NCBI GenBank assembly: GCA_022496805.1
Contig: CM040104.1
Location: 8,159,650 to 8,223,649 of the forward strand
Origin: Pohlia nutans
Taxonomy: Eukaryota; Streptophyta; Bryopsida; Bryales; Mniaceae
DNA length: 64,000 nt
Direction: 5' to 3'
Shown here: one piece after another, positions 35,601-46,344 of the stretch
Layout: each line of letters begins with the position of its first letter
Position numbering within the stretch: the first letter of the stretch is position 1
Notes under the pieces: generated by a model
Told to the model about the DNA's origin: nothing
Seen by the model: only the letters and a program-made list of their open reading frames with translations
The model's database searches: none
Translations under genes and position numbers: made by a program

Positions 35601-37009
35601 ACAAAATCAGCTCCTTAAGTATCTTGACAGCATCTCATCAAATCGATGGCTTATTCTCAAGATATTTATGGTTTTGATCACATTTCTATTGATTTTTGTT
35701 GTTTTTGTAGCTTAGATATCAGCGGTAGTTTTTCGCTTTATCTGATTTTACTTGAACCCTTTGGGTGGTATGCAATCAAAAAGTGGTTGCACTATGGAGG
35801 ATATGGAAAATTACTGCCAATGTGATGATGATTCTATCCATGACTGTAGAGTTGTGCAACTTCAAGGAGTCCTGAAATTTTAATTATTGTGTTGATTTCG
35901 CAACATGTCTTTGAGGTTTGATGGCAAAGTTTGTTACCCAAAGCGAGTAATTTTCTATGTTTTTTAATCCCAAGAATTCTAATATATTTTGTTGGGAGAT
36001 GATATGCTACATGATATGCTATACTGCGGTATTTGCATCTTTCTGTTACCTTCTAACACATGACGAGCTTCTAACACATGACGAGCTTGACGAGCTTGAC
36101 GAGAGCCTTCTAACACCTTCTAACACATGACGAGCTTGACGAGAGCCAAGACGCTGGCACCATGAACATAGGCCTCGGCCTCGAGGGTACTCTCAAGACC
36201 CCCAATTTCATGTTCAGTTGCACGTCACGATTCACGACTCAATCGAGCCTGACTCGAGTCATGACTCTGGCACTCACACTAAGGCCTCTAGCCAGTGCGC
36301 TACAAGCCAATACATACAATGAGAATACGCACATTAGCTTACAATGGGGAGGACACTTACATTAGCTGTTGGCTGGGAGGTTTGAGCTTGATCCTGCGCC
36401 CTTGTCATCTCCGGCGCTTTGGTCTCCGCAGCAGGCACCTGAAAGAACACGTGAAGCCCAGTCAGGCCACGAGAATTACAGAGCGATGCCCCAAGCCAGC
36501 CCACCACCATGACCCTCTAACGCATGACGAGCTTGATGAAGGCCAAGAATCTGGCACCATGAACATAGGCCTCGGCCCCGAGGGTACTCCCAGGACCCCC
36601 AAATTCATGTTCTGGATGCACATCAATCGAGCCTGGATGCATGTCAATCGAGCCTGGATGCATGAAGGCCAAGAATCTGGCACCACGAACATAGGCCTCG
36701 GCCCCAAGGGTACTCCCAGGACCCCCAAATTCATGTTCACTTGCACGTTATTCATGTTCACTTGCATGTTTACTTGCATGTCAATCGAGCCTTGATGTTA
36801 CGACTCAATCGAGCCTGGATTCACAACTCAAATCACTCAATCGAGCCTGGATTCACGACTCAATCAAGCCTGGATTCACAACTCAAATCACTCAATTGAG
36901 CTTGGATGTTACGAACTGATTCACGACTCAATCGAACCTGGCTCGTGATGTTAGGATCTGGTGGATCAGGTCCCTTTGCTGAAACTTGCGCACCTCTCTT
37001 CCTCCCCAT
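29625..37009 (-). CDS. ParB/sulfiredoxin-like plus DNA-methyltransferase-like fusion gene (12 exons, one nonsense codon)
   Basis: Exons from splice phasing: 37009-36938, 36438-36361, 33856-33210, 33101-32925, 32796-32602, 32516-32298, 32188-31953, 31847-31139, 31028-30681, 30591-30318, 30233-30026, 29934-29625; about 1157 residues. Exon 3 holds a ParB/Srx-like domain (CDGNHRRIAW, residues ~216-225). Exon 8 encodes a Lys/Ala/Glu-rich helix. Exons 9-11 resemble a beta-class N4/N6 DNA methyltransferase: DLIIVDMPE (~798) where DPPY is expected, then DVVLDCTAMTGASLL (~976) and HIVALEED as SAM-binding strand and acid. DMPE suggests lost or altered catalysis. Defects: TAG at 30417-30415 (CAG-to-TAG would explain it), and an exon-3 donor that seems one G short, since the GT used would shift frame. 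Bacteria and phages have ParB-methylase fusions; a plant gene of this kind is unexpected. Nuclear action is inferred. Confidence 0.7.
33857..36360. repeat. Second intron of the ParB-methyltransferase gene, filled with GC-rich dispersed repeats
   Basis: This 2504-bp intron (minus strand) carries a recurring module: AACATAGGCCTCGGCCCCGAGG with GTACTCCCAGGACCCCCAAATTCATGTTC, plus CGACTCAATCGAGCCTGGA. Copies lie near 34262, 34409, 34792, 35239 and 36168. Further copies at 36567 and 36691 fall in the first intron. CCTCGGCCCCGAGG is a near-perfect palindrome. 35072-35152 is a separate tandem of CCATGACCTTCTACC. CACGAGCATGACACGA-like short repeats fill 34590-34700. Confidence 0.7.
35512..35715 (+). 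pseudogene. SYP3 (Sed5/syntaxin-5 type) C-terminal exon fragment
   Basis: The 3' end of a plant Golgi syntaxin: the second half of the Qa-SNARE helix (CRIDENMDESLTNVEGAQN, LLKYLDSISSNRW) followed by a tail anchor (ILKIFMVLITFLLIFVVFVA) and a stop. The Gln of the SNARE zero layer and the rest of the protein are absent or not recognisable upstream, so this is a fragment, although its frame is clean. It lies antisense within the second intron of the ParB-methyltransferase gene. Sed5-type syntaxins mediate ER-Golgi and intra-Golgi fusion. A duplication or transposon-mediated capture is likely; the frame reads well, so it is not very old. Confidence 0.8.
36439..36937. repeat. First intron of the ParB-methyltransferase gene with repeat modules
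   Basis: Two further copies of the GGCCTCGGCCCC repeat (36567, 36691) and at least six CTCAATCGAGCCTGGATTCA-type units (36602-36930). Donor is CAG|GTTCGA (weak) and acceptor CTTTCAG|GTGCC. No other gene. Confidence 0.6.
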
Positions 37010-38048
37010 CGCAGTCTAGAATTCCCATTGGTAAAATCCATCATCAGAAAGGTTAAAGGAATAGATCACAAGTGTTTTCCTAGCATACAAAGCTTGGACA
37101 ACATTGAAACAAGAGTGCATACCCACGACGCTGAAAGGGCTCCTGTTTCGGCCACGTCTCCACCTCTACGATCCTCGCAGTCCCTGCCTCCACGGTCCCT
37201 TGTGAAGTACTCTTGAGGAATCCCAGAACCCTAAGCAAGAAATGCAGAGAATGGGAAGGACTCTGTGACGAGACAGTGGCGTCGCAAGAATCCATGAGCG
37301 CGCCAGGCGAGGCAAGAATCCACGAGCACCAGGCAAGAATCCACGAGCACCAGGCAAGAATCCACGAGCGCCAGGCCTAGCTGGGGGAGCCGGCGTGCAC
37401 GTTGGCCGCTGGATCGGAGGTGCAAAGTCAGGACGATGGCGACAGTGCGAGCAACGTGCACTTGCACGACGCAGCCGTGTTGGAGCGTAGCCAAACCTAA
37501 CTCGCGGATCCAGTAGCTAGGGTAGTGGCCAGTCACGAGCTCTGGTGTAGACAGCCGATACTTGCCCTAATTAAGGCTACTCTGTTCGTCACCCTACACT
37601 AAGTCCAGTCCTGAATGGAATCTTCGACTCTAATATTCATTGCAACAAGAACTATGTCTTACGGCATGACCTCTTAGGACGTGCACGAGACATCTCTAAT
37701 CAAAGAACATAGCCAACTTATTATAAGAGTATTCTTGTGTATTATTTTGATGGATTTTCAATAGAATAAACTTCACATTCACTAAGTCAAGGTATGACCT
37801 TACATGTTGAATCAGACCACGATCAATTTTATATAAAAAATATAGATGTGGATCACAGTTTGCTTATGCAGCTACATTGTTGACTCCTTTGTCACACTTG
37901 ATTACGTGCTTTGCCTCGTTCTAATGGTCCCTCCAATCAATGAACTAGCGTAGAATATAGTTGATAATTACTAATGTTCTACTCTACATCATTCAACAAG
38001 TGTCTAATATGTACAACAATAGAATTGCATCTAGAAATATTGACTTAC
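37010..38048. other. Upstream region of the ParB-methyltransferase gene
   Basis: No gene recognised. 37298-37378 contains three 27-bp direct repeats (AAGAATCCACGAGCACCAGGC). 37080-37560 is GC-richer than its surroundings and would be the 5' UTR or promoter of the minus-strand gene. 37560-38040 is plain AT-rich DNA. Confidence 0.45.
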
Positions 38049-38348
38049 AATTGTTTGAGTACTATCGCTTTCGTGACATTTGACGTAGTCTTCAGTTGTG
38101 CATTCGGGTTTCTCTTTAGTCGCAAGCACTTCTTGCGTACTTGCTATATCTGTGACGTCCTCTTCTCCGAAATCAATCCTTAGGGCCAAGCTCTTCTTAA
38201 CTCCTGTCAATCGTGTCATCTGCTTAGACGCTCTCATCCTAGAACGCTCTAGCTCACGCTTGCTTGAATACAAAAGCCGCCCTCTTCTTCTCCTCTTCTT
38301 TTGCGTGATCACAGACTCTAAATTCTTGGAATCACCTCCGTCTAGCAT
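38049..38348 (-). CDS. Probable internal exon of an unrecognised minus-strand gene
   Basis: A 300-bp, 100-codon phase-0 exon: acceptor GCTGGGCAG precedes ATGCTAGAC and donor ATT|GTAAGTC follows. It encodes a basic patch (QKKRRRRGRLL) that looks like a nuclear localisation signal, followed by an acidic stretch. No domain is recognised and partner exons were not found. Within the 29.2-45.3 kb bracket it may be another cargo or relic exon. Confidence 0.4.
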
Positions 38349-39025
38349 CTGCCCAGCGAGTGTTAGAACATAGAAATACTGTGGTTGGGTACACTATCTC
38401 AAAGTAAATGCGAGCATACCAAATCTCAAAGATGTGTTATTGTTTGTCAAACGTCGGCTATGAATACTTCGTTTCGTAATACTAACTATGATAACGAATG
38501 TATTATTTTTGATGATATCTATATATGATATGGTCATGGCTTTTTCCAATCGGAGATGTTTGCTATAAATATATTCACACGATTTCAATATTCCAACTCT
38601 GGTTGTATTTTTCTTCGCTATCTATAGTGTGAATGAACTCAATCACTGGATTCAGGCTCGTGTACCAACTTGCACGCTCTATATCAATATTAGGTGACGT
38701 GTACATGATGTCTTAGTTATTATGAAATACGGACGCCTGCTATAGAATGTAATTCCACGTTCTCCATATCCTTACTGCGCCGACTTTGATAGCACTAAAT
38801 ATTAGAGCCTACGTCCAAACCTAGAAGGTCGTAGCATCAAAAGCTTGTCAAATGTCAATCATATACATTGAATTTGACATTAACGTTAAGAATATGGTCC
38901 GCCTAAACGACTGTAACACTGCCTATCCGAATTCCTATATGTTAGCGAAGACACTCGACTTCATTGCCTTCATCGCTGTTGGTTACGCGCGCATATCTGA
39001 CGCAACTAAATCTCAAAGACAGTCA

Positions 39026-39497
39026 TGGATGCTTTGGAGGATCGCAGAGTTGAAGATGTGCTCGACTTGGAAACCATTGGGAGATTGACAATGCCAACGA
39101 AGAAGACTATCCCGTAGTGTCAAGGAATGGGCGTTTGGTGCGGATGTCAAATCCCATCAACAGCTTGGAGGGTGCGGTGGAATTGTGGATGGGTGAATTC
39201 CCAAACTGTCATGACTGTGACATCGACCTCGCAATCATCTTGCTAGACAAAGATCGACTTCGATTCTACCGAGTCCCGTGTGGAATTTGGGACTCCTACC
39301 CTCGTCATCCTCTTGTCTGGAGGCTCATGTGGTCTCATTATGTTTGCCAGTTGTTGGGACTTCCCGATCCTTGCAACCTCGAAAGCGAGGGTGTTCCAAT
39401 TGTGCCAGAGGAGATTGCCGCTGCCATCCAGGACGTCTTTGACGATGAACCCAAGCCTCCGTTTTGGGGATCCGTTCCAAACACCATGCCCATCTAA
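39026..39497 (+). pseudogene. Unrecognised coding relic (Trp/His-rich), frameshifted near its start
   Basis: ATG 39026 opens a frame (MDALEDRRVEDVLDLE) that must shift by one or two bases near 39080 to join an open frame to 39497. The main part contains SLEGAVELWMGEFPNC, a DID acidic cluster, HPLVWRLMWSHYVCQLLG and an acidic tail ending in PNTMPI. The first half looks beta-rich. Not recognised. It lies ~660 bp upstream of MULE copy 2 on the same strand. Confidence 0.4.
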
Positions 39498-40159
39498 TTG
39501 ACTGGTCATTGACAGGGTTTCCTAGCTACGTTAGTGAAGGCTGCTACTCAGATTGTTATGATTAAAGTCTAAATATCCTAGTACATTCCCGATTGGTTTT
39601 ATATTTTTTATTCAATTGTTATTATAGTACCGGCCGCTATAGAAGGTTCGTCTATAGTTCGTATAGATTAGTCCTACAAATAGCAACACTTTCACGAAGA
39701 CTGTGTCTTCATAGTATAAATAAACCTCAACGACAACTTGTTCACGTGAATATTATATCACTTTATGTTGTGTGACCAAGCCAACTCTGAATTAGATTCT
39801 TCTCAGTTTCAATACATCCACTCATGGACTTTGGACTCCGCGCTGATGCATGTGACACACTACATGCTTATTCTATTTGAAATAGCCTGCGCCGTAGAAC
39901 GTTCTGACATTCATTAGATTAGACGTATGCTTAAAGTGAAATTGATGTCAGTTGGAAGGCGGCTCCAACCTTAGACCTATCTCACCGCCTACGTTATAAT
40001 ATTTTCCGTGATACAAAATATAGTCACTCCCTAAACAACGTCGCCATGATATATACTCAACCCAAATTCATTGTGCGTCACAATTCATCTTATACTGTCT
40101 TCTTTACCGAATTTCTTTTCCTCTGGACCAATTAGTATTTCTCAACGCTGATATTTTCC

Positions 40160-43100
40160 ATGGCTAGCATTTCCGTTAGAGGTGACGAGGTCCCACTAGT
40201 TCTACCTGTAGGTGAAACTAGCTTTGTCAGAGTCACCTCTAAACTTCTCTACATTCGGTTTGGGCTAGCAGAAAGCTCCATCATGGTCGAAGAAGAGGTC
40301 CTTGAGAAGTATGGAGTAGTCAAAGAGGGAATTTTATAGTCTAGATGTGAAGACGACGAGGGTTTCTATTGGCTCCTGCATCCCAGTCAATACAAAGCAT
40401 ACGGTCTTACCCCGCAACAACTGGCTGCATCTACTGAAATCATAGCCCCTGCCTCAGATACTTCCACTGTAGAGTTGCCTCACTCACGTCGTGATAGGAG
40501 GCAGTTTGCAGATCCAACTCGTTCTGTTGCAGATATTATGGTCAATCTTCGTAATGTAAAACGAGAGACTTTAGACCCCATCATTGAGTTGTCCAGTGAA
40601 TCTGAGGGTGAAACACCATCACTACCCTCGCAACTTCCAAACTTGAATGAACCACCTCCTTTTGCTGCGACTCAGCCTGCTATCCGCACCCCCGCTAATA
40701 GTCCATCTTCCTCTTCATTCTCCCTTCCTCCTCTATATCCTAGTAGTTCACAAGATTGTCCTAGTGTTATGCAATGTCTACGGAAGCTGTCTAGTGTTCA
40801 TGGCCATCGTACTGAACTTGCTCAGATAGATTTTGATCGCATTGAATATCACAAGGTGCAGTTCTTTCCCTCGCAGTTTGACGGTGATGTGGTCTTTGAG
40901 TTGCCACCGATATGTGGACGTGTGCACTCTTCCGGAGCCCGGAGCATGGAGGGAATGAACAAGCGATATGACGGCCACATGTGGTGCCGCACGACGACGT
41001 CCAACATCCACAACCCCTTCGGTTTGAAGTTCAGGAGATCGACGTGCGTGGGCCACTTGCGTTGCGACAACGAAGACTGTGAGTATCTTGCTAGAGCGTA
41101 TAAGAAGAATGAGACAGAGTGGACAGGTACAACCAACTTCCCGTTCGATGTTCGTCAAAGCCCTCCTTCGGATTCTTCCATTGTATGTAAAATCTGCAAG
41201 AAACCCCCATCTTGTCGTGACTCTTGCACAGCGCGGGTGTATTACGTGCTCAACGTCAACGACAGGTCTCGTGCATGTATCCATTTGGGCTATCACCGAC
41301 ATCCCGTCGCCGAAGGACAGTGCAGGGAATCTATAGAGACCATCACCGGCTTGATCGCATCGGAGGTGGCGAAGACTCCCTCCGCCAAGAACTCGGCCAT
41401 TGCTCTTGCAGCTAGCAAGGAGTTCCTCGAGACGTTTCTTGTCCACAATGGGCCTGGCCCAAAAGAGATGTTGCGAGGACAGGAATTAGACAAGGTGATG
41501 GACAAGTTTCGCATGCTCAGTTCTCCTAACGTTTGGAACATGATCGCCACCTTCCGCGCTCAGGGTAAAGGCAAAGGCGAGATTGATCAAATTCTAGAGA
41601 TGAAGCGGCATGCAAAAATTGAGTTCATACACGATAGTGTATTCCCGGGCCAAGGCCAGGAAAAGGTATATCTCTTCAAAATGCTCGTGCATGGCCCCGG
41701 GAGTGGCGTCGACCTCGTGAGAAGGATGCAACGTGGAGGTGACCTCCAAAATTGCTTCGTGATGTTCGATCACGTGAAGAGAGTAAAGGCATGGACCACC
41801 ATTGCCTGCTATGTTTATGACTCCACCTAAGGTGATGACCATCGCTGTCTGCGATATGCAAACGGAAGGTACTGAGGGACAACTTATATTTTGGCGTTGT
41901 CTGAACAAAGTGATGGACAACAATGGCATACCAAATCCAAACTTCAAAGGTTTCATGTGTGACAGCGCACAAGCAAACTTCAATGCAGTTCGCATTGTCT
42001 ATGGCTCGGGCCATCCTGCCGTGCCTATGGTAGACCGTGAAAGGATTTGTCTATTCCATTGGGCAACGAGCATGCACAAGCACACTAAGAAGCTGATCGC
42101 CAAGAACTTCCAGAATCAACACATCAGGCTTTGCAAACAATATAAAGACGCCAAAACAATGGACGAAGCTGACAGGATGCACCTTGAGTTGAGAGCGTGG
42201 TGGTACTCTTCTGGTCCTACTTCAGAAGATGCGATTCGAGAGCTGGAAGACTGGTTGGCCTTTTGGCATTTTCGCTACCGTCAATGGGACGGTTTCATGG
42301 AAACGGTAAAACATCAAAAGCACTCTTTCACTTCACGTGGATGTTTAGAATATGTTGTAGTCCCTCGATGTCGACAGTCCTTCCCCCCTATTTGCCTGTA
42401 TGTTTACGGGGTCAAGTACTGATCCCTCGGGCCCGACGGTTGCTTGGACACCTATCACTATATATAAATTTAGATGAACAAAGAGCACTTAGAAAATAGG
42501 TGTCGGCCCCGACGGCTATTTTTCTTTAAAAAAATAATTTATGATTTTTCGCAAATCATAGAAAAAAAAAACAGAAATTCAAATTTTTTTTTTTCTTTCC
42601 TTTGAACGCAATTATATATACATCTATAACCCCAAAGTAATTAGTATTAGAGGTTTAGGTAACCGTGAAATCAATATTATTTAGTGCAATGAGATAAATT
42701 ATGTGATGCAATTTCTGTAATTTCTGTAATTGCCTGTAAGTTTACAGGGTCAAGTACAGATCCCTCGGGCCCGACGGTTGCTTGGACACCTACCACTATA
42801 TATAAATTTAGATGAACAAAGAGCACTTAGAAAAGTAGCCGTCGGCCCCGACGGCTATTTTTCTTTAAAAAAAAAAATTCTGTTTTTTCGCAAATCATAG
42901 TAAAAAAATCAGAAATTAAAAAAAAAAAAAAAATCTTTCCTTCGAACGTGATTATTTATACATCTATCACCCCAACGTAATTAGTTTTAGAGGTCTAGTT
43001 AACCGTGAAATCAAAATTATTTAGTGCAATGAGATAAATTGGGTGATGCAATTTGTGCAGAATCTTACCGCAGATGAACTAGCAGACATCCCAACATGCA

Positions 43101-44440
43101 ACCTTGCAGAGACCGTTCACAACAAGTGGATGCAAGCCTCTGGGAAGCGAGGCTCGGACCTCTTTGTTGCCACCACCGATGATTGGGCCCGTACTTTCAT
43201 GCAGATGACCAACTACAGAACATTTCTATGTGGAGGTCCGTCTGGAACTGGTCCGTCCAAGCACGATCTAAAACTGAAGAGGGCTATGTCATCCCATGAC
43301 GGCAAGAAGATCGCCGAAGCAATTAACAACATGCCTGGGGCTGCGGAGGTTTCTACACGAGTTCCACACTTGGAAGGGGAAGAGGTGTTTGGCTCGGCCA
43401 AGAGAAAGCTCGACATGCCAGTGGGTTGCGAGGGAGATTCTCATCGCTCTGACAAGGTGAACTTCTCGCATCCACGTGTCCAAATACGATCAGCCGCTGC
43501 TCGAATGAACTCTGAGCAATCACCAAGATCTACTTCTCCGGTTCCATTCACAACTAGGGTGTTGGAGACTGACTGTGACACCTCGAAATGGCACATTGCA
43601 AGGATATCACACAAGTCCAGAAAGTAGTGTCACGCAGTACAAGCGGGGAATGGCAACAAGTGCAAGATGTTGATTGTGAAGGGCGGTAAGGCCACAGCTA
43701 CCCCAACCTACCGAGGCACTAGGACGGAGTACAAAGGGACTAAACCTCAGACGGCTGATTTCTGGTTCTGTCCTGACCAAATTGCACGATGCATCATGGG
43801 ACCAAAACGCTTCTTTGTCATAGACCGCCCGGAAATCCCTGACGTTTGGCCCGTCCTCTCTGGTACAAACCTCACGCGTTCGAAGATACTAGAGCTCCAG
43901 GAGGCCGGGTTTCGTCTGCAGTCCACTACAGCACTTTCGCCTCGACGCCTCTTTACGACCTCCAAGGTGTTTGAGCCGGTGCTCTGGACTCACTCGAGGC
44001 CATTGCATGCTGACAGAGTCCCATCCTCTTGAAACGGCAAAAACGTACGACGAAACACCAAGGCGCCCACGAAGGCTCACCGGAATCAATGGGAGAGTGC
44101 ACGAAACGTTAAGGCGAATATTATGCGCGTCAACCTACTCCCCTATCCCGGGCTTGGTGCCATCATCGTGCTCCAGTCCGGAGTGGAACTTGATGATAAT
44201 TTGTACAATATCACATTGTGCAATTTTTCGTCATGTACGTGCCCACATTACACGAGCATGAACTCTGCAGCTGTGGGGAGGCGAGGCCAGTACGTCAACT
44301 GCAAACACCTCTACTATATCTTTCGATACTTTTGCAAGCTGGACTATAACGTTGACACGTACATCCATGCTCCTACTCTCAGCTTGGATGAGGTCAAAAA
44401 GATTATTCTGGCTGCTGGGATCATCAAGACCGAGGATTGA
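40160..44440 (+). pseudogene. Mutator-like (MULE) transposase gene, copy 2
   Basis: Exon 1 40160-42305, intron 42306-43060, exon 2 43061-44440. It follows copy 1 residue by residue: N-terminal domain, FLYWCH-like zinc module (CVGHLRC...HRH), RNase H core (VYDST, FMCDSAQANF), SWIM finger (CTCPHY...NCKHLYY). Lesions: TAG at 40337-40339, the very same codon (60) as the first TAG of copy 1; a 5-bp deletion and frameshift at ~41827, just after the catalytic YDST motif; TAG 43625-43627; TGA 44030-44032. Identity to copy 1 is high, roughly 70-75 percent by eye. Not functional as it stands. Confidence 0.85.
42306..43060 (+). other. Phase-0 intron of MULE copy 2, enlarged by an internal duplication
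   Basis: GTAAAA...TTGTGCAG, 755 bp against 138 bp in copy 1. Two ~330-bp units (42393-42730 and 42731-43053) share GGTCAAGTACNGATCCCTCGGGCCCGACGG, GTCGGCCCCGACGGCTATTTTTC, a T/A-rich segment and AACCGTGAAATCAA. The complementary CCCGACGG and CCGTCGGG-like blocks within each unit suggest a small inserted element that then duplicated in tandem. Confidence 0.85.
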
Positions 44441-45345
44441 AGAACGAGGACCAATCAGTGTTTAGACAGGGAGACTATCACTAGAAGCAATAGCTTACTA
44501 CTTTGAATAGCTGATGCCCTATTTCAAATTGGTTGAAGTTTGACCATTATAACTATGTATTAGAACAAAATCAAAAAATAAAATACTACATATAGATCCA
44601 CAAGCTCTCTTTCCATTCTTTGTCTATTTTAAAGAAGCTCACCAGATGAGGTTGAATTTCACCCATGTACCCTATAATTTCCATTTATTTTCTCTAAACT
44701 TTTAACATTGAACTACACTAAGTACTGACCCACGATTATAGGTCCAACGGTCATAGGGTACCAAAATTTACTATTATTAGTAATTATTCTAAAAATAGAA
44801 CCAATTTCCTAAAATTAGAGTCATTTTCTAAATTCAGATGGATCCTAGGCTCTAGGCTCTCCAAATCCCCGCTCTCCGCTCTTGGGCTCTCCTCTCTAGA
44901 CTTGCACGCTAGCGTCGTTGAGTTGTGTGTTGCCTCTCTTTGGCACGGGTCAAATTGGTTCGTTTCGCTTACATCTGTTCATTTATTGCCGTGATCAAAC
45001 ACTACATTCCATCCTCCTAATTCATAAGCGTTCATTGCTTGATCTATTTACCACTTCACCCCTCAGCCCAATATTATGACACGTTGACAGGTCGCACGGT
45101 CAAAGTACTCATAATTATCCATGCTCAATCTCTATATATACTATGTTTTCCAATTGTCAAGTTTTAATTATATATTGCACGGATCTAATATCTAAAATAA
45201 TGAATTTTTACATTACATGTCCAAATACACTCCAAAACCCTGAATCCTAGTCCCACGGTTATAGGTCCTTTTCAAAAAAATTCAAAAAAATTCAAAAAAA
45301 ATTCTAGGCTCTTAGGCTCTTGGACTCATATGCTAGCATTCCCGC
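44441..45345. repeat. Right flank of MULE copy 2 with two terminal-repeat-like blocks
   Basis: 44735-44925 matches the region after MULE copy 1 (TATAGGTCCAACGGTCATAGGG, then GGCTCTCCAAATC, CTCTCCGCTCT, GCTAGCGTCG). 45245-45345 is a second, shorter block (CCCACGGTTATAGGTCC, three AATTCAAAAAA units, GGCTCTTAGGCTCTTGG, GCTAGCATTCCCGC) that is the inverse of 29225-29345. No gene. Confidence 0.6.
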
Positions 45346-46344
45346 TAAAAACCAACTAAAAATTGTCAAAAATATCTAATAAAAGTACTTTAATACAACA
45401 TGAAGTTCTTGTTGTATAAATTTGAATCATTGGTAAATATTTTTAAACCGTTTTTTGTAGTGAAAAGCAACAAATTCTAGTTACAACTTCTATTATTATC
45501 TTGAAAAATATAAAATGGTAGTGATCTAAGAGTTTAGTAAATGAGAATGATTTCGTTCCAAATTTGAGTTTTGTCAGATGCCTTTTTTTCTCGCTGTCAA
45601 TGTTGTAGCATATTCTATTGCTTACGATTTGTTGATCTATGAGGACAAATTTGTATTTATCAACTCCTGAAGATTGGATGGACCTTAAAACAATTATGGA
45701 CGTCTTGTACGTGGTACACGCTGATATAGGCAAGGCTCAATGAGGGAATTGAACCTATAGAGAGTTGTTGGAAATAGGTTCGTACTTTTACAGTGCTCTA
45801 TATTTTCTCAAAATTAAATTTAGGAAAAAAAATTCACATGAATTTTTTTGTAGAACCCATGACTTATATTCCCTTCGTCCCATAATAATGATGCTTTTGA
45901 AAAAAAAATTGTCCCAAATTACTTGATGCAAATCATTTACTCAATTTGAAGTTATTGTTTTACACATTCTAACAAAGCAAAATCACAAGACAAGGGGCAT
46001 GAAAATGTCGTTGAATGACAAATCTTAAAAAAAGACATAGTTTTATGTACGGCTTGGCTTATCTACTTGGTGTACTTGTCATCATTCAATCTAATTATTG
46101 TGTTTACAAGTGTTTCGCTTGATAATTGTGACCAACAAGCAATAAAAAAAATCACTAATAACAAATCCATATCATGATATCATGGAAGGTAACGTAAGCA
46201 TTAAAAAATCAGTCACAAAATTCTTCAACAATGAGGTGTATAAATACTTTGCATCCCTCCAACTCATAAAAAATGTAGAAGATTGACCAAAATGACCATA
46301 TTCAAGCTTCAAAATTCTTGCAATATTAAATCTTTTCGTCAACT
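45346..46344. other. AT-rich intergenic DNA downstream of the receptor kinase
   Basis: No gene or recognised repeat. A minus-strand frame at 45733-45443 has no supporting features. It would include the 3' UTR of the minus-strand kinase gene. Confidence 0.5.
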
